NCBI GenBank assembly: GCA_024405395.1
Contig: JAKSOW010000004.1
Span: 1-57,296 of the forward strand
Origin: Kiritimatiellia bacterium
GTDB lineage: Bacteria; Verrucomicrobiota; Kiritimatiellia; RFP12; UBA1067
DNA: 57,296 nucleotides
Direction of reading: 5' to 3'
Numbering within the stretch: position 1 is the first letter of the stretch; the number at the start of each line of letters is the position of its first letter. A program made the translations under genes and the position numbers. Below the pieces are notes generated by a model. It saw only the letters and a program-made list of their open reading frames with translations. It searched no databases and was not told where the DNA came from. Shown here in pieces: positions 54,244 through 57,296 of the stretch.

Positions 54244-56340
54244 ATGACGGACAGGATCAAGAGTCTGCTGGAGCGGACGTTCGACAAGGAACAGCGTCAA
54301 TATCGCCGTGACGTGGATTGGAAGCCGCTGCTGGATTCGTTCATCGCCGACAACGTCGATGACGAAACGCGTGCGCGCCGCGGACTGGAGGAGATGCTCC
54401 GCGCCGAAAAGCCCGCCTTCCTCAAGGGTGAACGATTGGCTTTCCTGCGTACGGTCCGCCAGATTCCCGACCTTCATTCGGAGGCTGAGATGGACGCCCG
54501 CCGTGCGTCTGGAACGGCCTTTGGCGAGAAGGGGGTGATCTTCAACATCACAGCCGATTTCGCGCCAACGATTCGCGACGGCCTTGATGCCCGTCTTGAT
54601 GAGATGACGGCTCGGCTTGCGGAGGCGAGGCGGGAAGGAGACGTCGAGGGCGTATGTTTTCTCGAGAACGCCATCCTTTCGGTCCAGGCCGTGAAAGATC
54701 TGGCCGAGCGCTATCGTCAGGCGGCGTTTGCGCGCGCATCCGAAGGGGACGAGCAGGCTTCGGATTTCCGGCTGATTGCAGAGACGCTGGCCCAAGTGCC
54801 GGCAAGGGGCGCGCGTACACTGCATGAGGCGTTGCAGGCCCTGCGCATTCTCCACTACGCCATGTGGTGCGAGGGGGAGTACCATTGTGGGCTTGGGCGC
54901 ATCGACCAATATCTTCTGCCCTATTACGAAGCCGATTTGGCGGCTGGTCGCCTGACGGATGAGACGGCCCTTGAGGAGCTGGAGGAATTCTTCATCGCCT
55001 GTAACCGCGACAGTGACCTCTACATCGGCGTGCAGCAGGGCGACAACGGCCAAAGTGTGATGCTGGGCGGCGTGACGCGTGCGGGGCAACCGGCCTTTAA
55101 TGCGCTGTCACGGCTGTGCCTGAAGGCCTGCGGCGAATTGAAGCTTGTGGATCCCAAGATCAATCTGCGCGTTGACAAGTCGACGCCGGATGAGATCTAC
55201 GAACTCGGCACCGAGCTCACGAAAGAAGGACTGGGGTTTCCGCAGTACGCCAATGACGATGTGGTGATTCCAGCCCTGCAACGCTGGGGATATGCGCTTG
55301 AGGACGCACGCGACTATTCTGTGGCGGCCTGTTGGGAGTTCCTCATCCCGGGCTGCGGACTCGACATCCCGAACATCGATGCCGTGTCGTTTGTGGGTTG
55401 CCTGGATGTGGCGCTTCGGTCTGTGGCTGAGACGGCCACCTCCTTTGCTGAGGTGGAGGAGGCCTTCCGCGCCGAGATCCGACGTCGCGCCGAGGCGTTG
55501 GTGGCGAAATATGCGCATGTGGAGGTATTGCCCGGTCCGTTTGTCAGCGTGATTTCCGAGGGCTGCATTGCGAAAGCCCGTGACTTCTGCAAGGGCGGGC
55601 GCTACAACAATTTTGGTTTCCACGGTACGGGCATTGCAGTGGCGGTTGACTCATTGGCGAGCGTACGGGAGTTGGTGTTTGCGCGCAAGCTCGTGTCGAT
55701 GCCGGAGCTGGTGAAACTGTTGGACACCGACTTCGCGGGGCGTCCGGATGTGCTTGCCGCCGCCAAGGCCGCGCCAAAGATGGGCAATGCCGATGAGCAG
55801 GCGGATGATCTGGCGAAATCCCTGATCGACTACTGGGGGCATGTCCTCGATGGACGGCGCAATGACCGCGGTGGCGTGTTCCGTACCGGCACAGGAAGCG
55901 CCATGTACTACATTTGGCACGCGCGCGAGGTACCAGCGTCACCGAATGGGCGGCTGAAGGGCGAACCGCTATCCGCGAACTACGCACCCTCGCTCGACAC
56001 CCCCGTGAAGGGTCCCATTTCCGTGGTACGAAGCTTCACGGAGCCCAACCTCGTTCCCGTCGCCAATGGTGGCCCCCTGACCATCGAGATACACGATTCG
56101 GCCTTCCTCTTCCCGGACGGGGTGAAGAAGGTGGCGCAGCTTGTGAAATTCTTCGTGCAGCGCGGCGGACACCAGATGCAGATCAACACCATCAACCGCG
56201 AAACACTTCTGGATGCGCAGCGCCATCCGGAACGCCACCGTCATCTCATCGTGCGCGTATGGGGGTGGAGCGGATACTTCATCGAACTCGACAAAGAGTA
56301 TCAGGATCAGATCATTCGACGGGTGGAGCTGAAGAGTTGA
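54244..56340 (+). CDS. glycyl radical enzyme of unassigned specificity
   Basis: 698 residues, of the pyruvate formate-lyase superfamily. The glycyl radical loop is RVWGWSGYF with Gly674 as radical site. The active-site cysteine is Cys363 in VAACWEFLIPG, with Glu365 two positions on, as in the Cys-x-Glu dehydratase and lyase subgroups; pyruvate formate-lyase itself has two adjacent cysteines. The protein is 80-150 residues shorter than most characterised members. Start ATG 54244 has AGGAGGG upstream and avoids the terminator; longer frames begin inside the hairpin. The activase follows with a 4-bp overlap. No microcompartment, transporter or dehydrogenase genes are adjacent, so the substrate is open. 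The enzyme is oxygen-sensitive, which implies anaerobic growth. Confidence 0.88.
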   Translation: MTDRIKSLLERTFDKEQRQYRRDVDWKPLLDSFIADNVDDETRARRGLEEMLRAEKPAFLKGERLAFLRTVRQIPDLHSEAEMDARRASGTAFGEKGVIFNITADFAPTIRDGLDARLDEMTARLAEARREGDVEGVCFLENAILSVQAVKDLAERYRQAAFARASEGDEQASDFRLIAETLAQVPARGARTLHEALQALRILHYAMWCEGEYHCGLGRIDQYLLPYYEADLAAGRLTDETALEELEEFFIACNRDSDLYIGVQQGDNGQSVMLGGVTRAGQPAFNALSRLCLKACGELKLVDPKINLRVDKSTPDEIYELGTELTKEGLGFPQYANDDVVIPALQRWGYALEDARDYSVAACWEFLIPGCGLDIPNIDAVSFVGCLDVALRSVAETATSFAEVEEAFRAEIRRRAEALVAKYAHVEVLPGPFVSVISEGCIAKARDFCKGGRYNNFGFHGTGIAVAVDSLASVRELVFARKLVSMPELVKLLDTDFAGRPDVLAAAKAAPKMGNADEQADDLAKSLIDYWGHVLDGRRNDRGGVFRTGTGSAMYYIWHAREVPASPNGRLKGEPLSANYAPSLDTPVKGPISVVRSFTEPNLVPVANGGPLTIEIHDSAFLFPDGVKKVAQLVKFFVQRGGHQMQINTINRETLLDAQRHPERHRHLIVRVWGWSGYFIELDKEYQDQIIRRVELKS

Positions 56341-57071
56341 CGGGACGCGTTTTCGAAATCCGCGAGTTCTGTCTGCACGACGGGCCGGGCATCCGCACAA
56401 CGGTGTTTCTCAAAGGCTGTCCGTTGCGTTGCCGCTGGTGCCACAATCCCGAAGGTCAGTCCTTCGCGCAGGAAACCTTGGTGCACAGTGGCGGACGGCG
56501 CACGCCCTGTGGTGCAGACTGGGAGCCTGACGCTCTGGCGCGGGAACTGCTGACGAATGCCGATATCATGGCATCCTCGGGCGGAGGTGTCACCTTTTCG
56601 GGCGGCGAACCGCTCGCACAGGCGGATTTCGTCTTGGCGGTCGTCGGCGAATTGCGTTCTCGGGCGGAAGGGCGTATTGGGGTTGCCCTGGAGACAAGTG
56701 GTTTTGCCGATGAAGCGACGTATCGGCGTGTGGTGGCGCAGATGGACTTCGTCTATCAGGACATCAAACTGCTGACGGCGGAGGGCTTTGCGCTCTGGTG
56801 CGGCTGTGATGCCGCTGCCGCCGATGTGGTGTTCCGCAACATTGCCTGGCTTAAGACAAGCGGCGTGATGCATGCGTTTCGTGTGCCACAGATTCCCGAG
56901 GTGAACACCGATGACGTCACGCGAAAAGGCATTGCGGACATCATCGGCGAATCGTCGGCCGAATACTTGCCGTACAATCCCGCCGCCGGCGCCAAATATC
57001 CGCTGCTGGGACGGGTGTACGAGCTATGCACGGATTACAAATCCCTAATTCTTCGCACAGGTAGGCCGTAG
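56337..57071 (+). CDS. glycyl radical enzyme activating enzyme (radical SAM, PflA-like)
   Basis: 244 residues. It generates the glycyl radical on the preceding enzyme using S-adenosylmethionine and a [4Fe-4S] cluster. The cluster motif is CPLRCRWC, in the PflA-type context HDGPGIRTTVFLKGC; GGVTFSGGEPL and YQDIKL are also typical. The ferredoxin-like insert with extra cysteines found in many non-PflA activases is absent, so it is the minimal PflA length. I place the start at TTG 56337, which overlaps the TGA stop of the enzyme gene (TTGA) and lies about 10 nt after GGTGGAG; no ATG or GTG before the conserved N-terminus fits. Coupling ensures coproduction. Confidence 0.9.
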   Translation: MTGRVFEIREFCLHDGPGIRTTVFLKGCPLRCRWCHNPEGQSFAQETLVHSGGRRTPCGADWEPDALARELLTNADIMASSGGGVTFSGGEPLAQADFVLAVVGELRSRAEGRIGVALETSGFADEATYRRVVAQMDFVYQDIKLLTAEGFALWCGCDAAAADVVFRNIAWLKTSGVMHAFRVPQIPEVNTDDVTRKGIADIIGESSAEYLPYNPAAGAKYPLLGRVYELCTDYKSLILRTGRP

Positions 57072-57090
57072 GAGGCGACCTTTGTCCACA

Positions 57091-57144
57091 GGGCCGGGAT
57101 GGCGTCGCGCCATCACGGCCCGTCTCGCATATTTTGACTTTTTT
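57091..57144 (+). terminator. intrinsic terminator after the radical-enzyme operon
   Basis: GGGCCG, G, GATGGCG (57091-57104) pairs with CGCCATC, A, CGGCCC (57108-57121) around a TCG loop. A T-rich stretch with ATTTT and T6 runs follows at 57131-57144, a few nt later than in an ideal terminator. It ends the enzyme-activase transcript. Confidence 0.75.
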
Positions 57145-57296
57145 GCAGATTTTCCCCCTTGACTTCCGCCGAAAAGGTCTCTATCGCCCGCGCCGAGCTC
57201 GTGGAGGCGATTACGGCGAGGACGGGGCGCAGGACCGTCGCGAAGCCGGGAAGGGGCGCGCAAGGAAGCGCGTCGGGCGGCCCCCGGCGGAAATGC
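57145..57296. other. unassigned 3' edge sequence
   Basis: A GC-rich stretch containing TTGACT (57159-57164), a 17-bp spacer and TATCGC, a weak possible promoter. A TTG-initiated frame from 57159 to the window end reads TSAEKVSIARAELVEAITAR, which faintly recalls the start of an HU-type protein, but then turns into Gly/Arg/Ser-rich sequence unlike HU. Hairpin-forming sequence (CGCGC/GCGCG near 57257-57272) is also present. I cannot decide between a gene start and a structured RNA cut by the edge. Confidence 0.2.

Noticed and set aside
57159..57296. HU-like protein starting at TTG 57159
   Set aside because: Only about 17 residues resemble HU; the continuation is Gly/Arg/Ser-rich and no other frame rescues it, so I left it unassigned.

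Overview
The window is GC-rich bacterial DNA in which every gene I can support lies on the + strand. Gene content points to the PVC superphylum, most likely an anaerobic, glycan-degrading member of Kiritimatiellota or Lentisphaerota. The pointers are very long secreted proteins with LamG-like and autotransporter-associated beta-strand repeats, thrombospondin-type-3 calcium motifs, GH95, GH97 and GH101-like hydrolases, a hydrazine-synthase-like dihaem protein, and an oxygen-sensitive glycyl radical enzyme. This is inference from family content; no rRNA or other marker gene is present.

Layout. 1-567: a strongly foldable RNA-like segment, then a consensus promoter for a hybrid histidine kinase (568-4353). 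4354-4788: an intergenic region built from exact 22-bp and 11-bp periodic repeats. 4789-9426: an exported metallophosphoesterase/beta-propeller fusion and a secreted glycosidase-like protein. 9486-15355: a housekeeping/envelope operon (double GT2 glycosyltransferase with a nearly leaderless start, plsY, rimO, CPA2 antiporter). 15478-27496: a five-gene, 12-kb secreted-protein locus (GWN-type protein, phage-tail-collar protein, 2597-residue giant, TSP3 protein, small exported protein), which is the best candidate here for an undescribed system. 27512-34626: pyrimidine-nucleoside phosphorylase, a hydrazine-synthase-alpha-like dihaem protein, and an autotransporter-repeat protein whose last 70 or so codons are separated by a one-base frameshift in a G run.

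34697-45450: seven tightly packed genes behind one good promoter (cupin, ABC ATPase, N-terminally short adenine deaminase, DUF5009/HGSNAT-like acyltransferase, ceramidase-GH97 fusion, SNF2 helicase, SWIM zinc-finger partner). 45451-46058: a second repeat-rich intergenic region with a 22-bp-phased array, an AT-rich palindrome, clustered TGAACGTCA elements and a 24-bp duplication ending at an extended -10 promoter. 46059-52854: a 1430-residue protein with four LamG-like modules and a GH95-like fucosidase. 52949-54142: a lipoprotein parvulin with an apparently permuted domain. 54244-57071: a compact glycyl radical enzyme and its activase, set directly behind a strong terminator. The window ends after another terminator, in a stretch that I cannot assign.

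Working picture: a glycan-foraging anaerobe that displays or secretes very large proteins, exports glycosidases (GH95, GH97, GH101-like), salvages nucleosides and purines, and carries a radical enzyme of unknown substrate. Promoters are of the sigma-70 type, several with an extended TGN -10 element. Regulatory DNA is rich in short elements phased at 11 or 22 bp.
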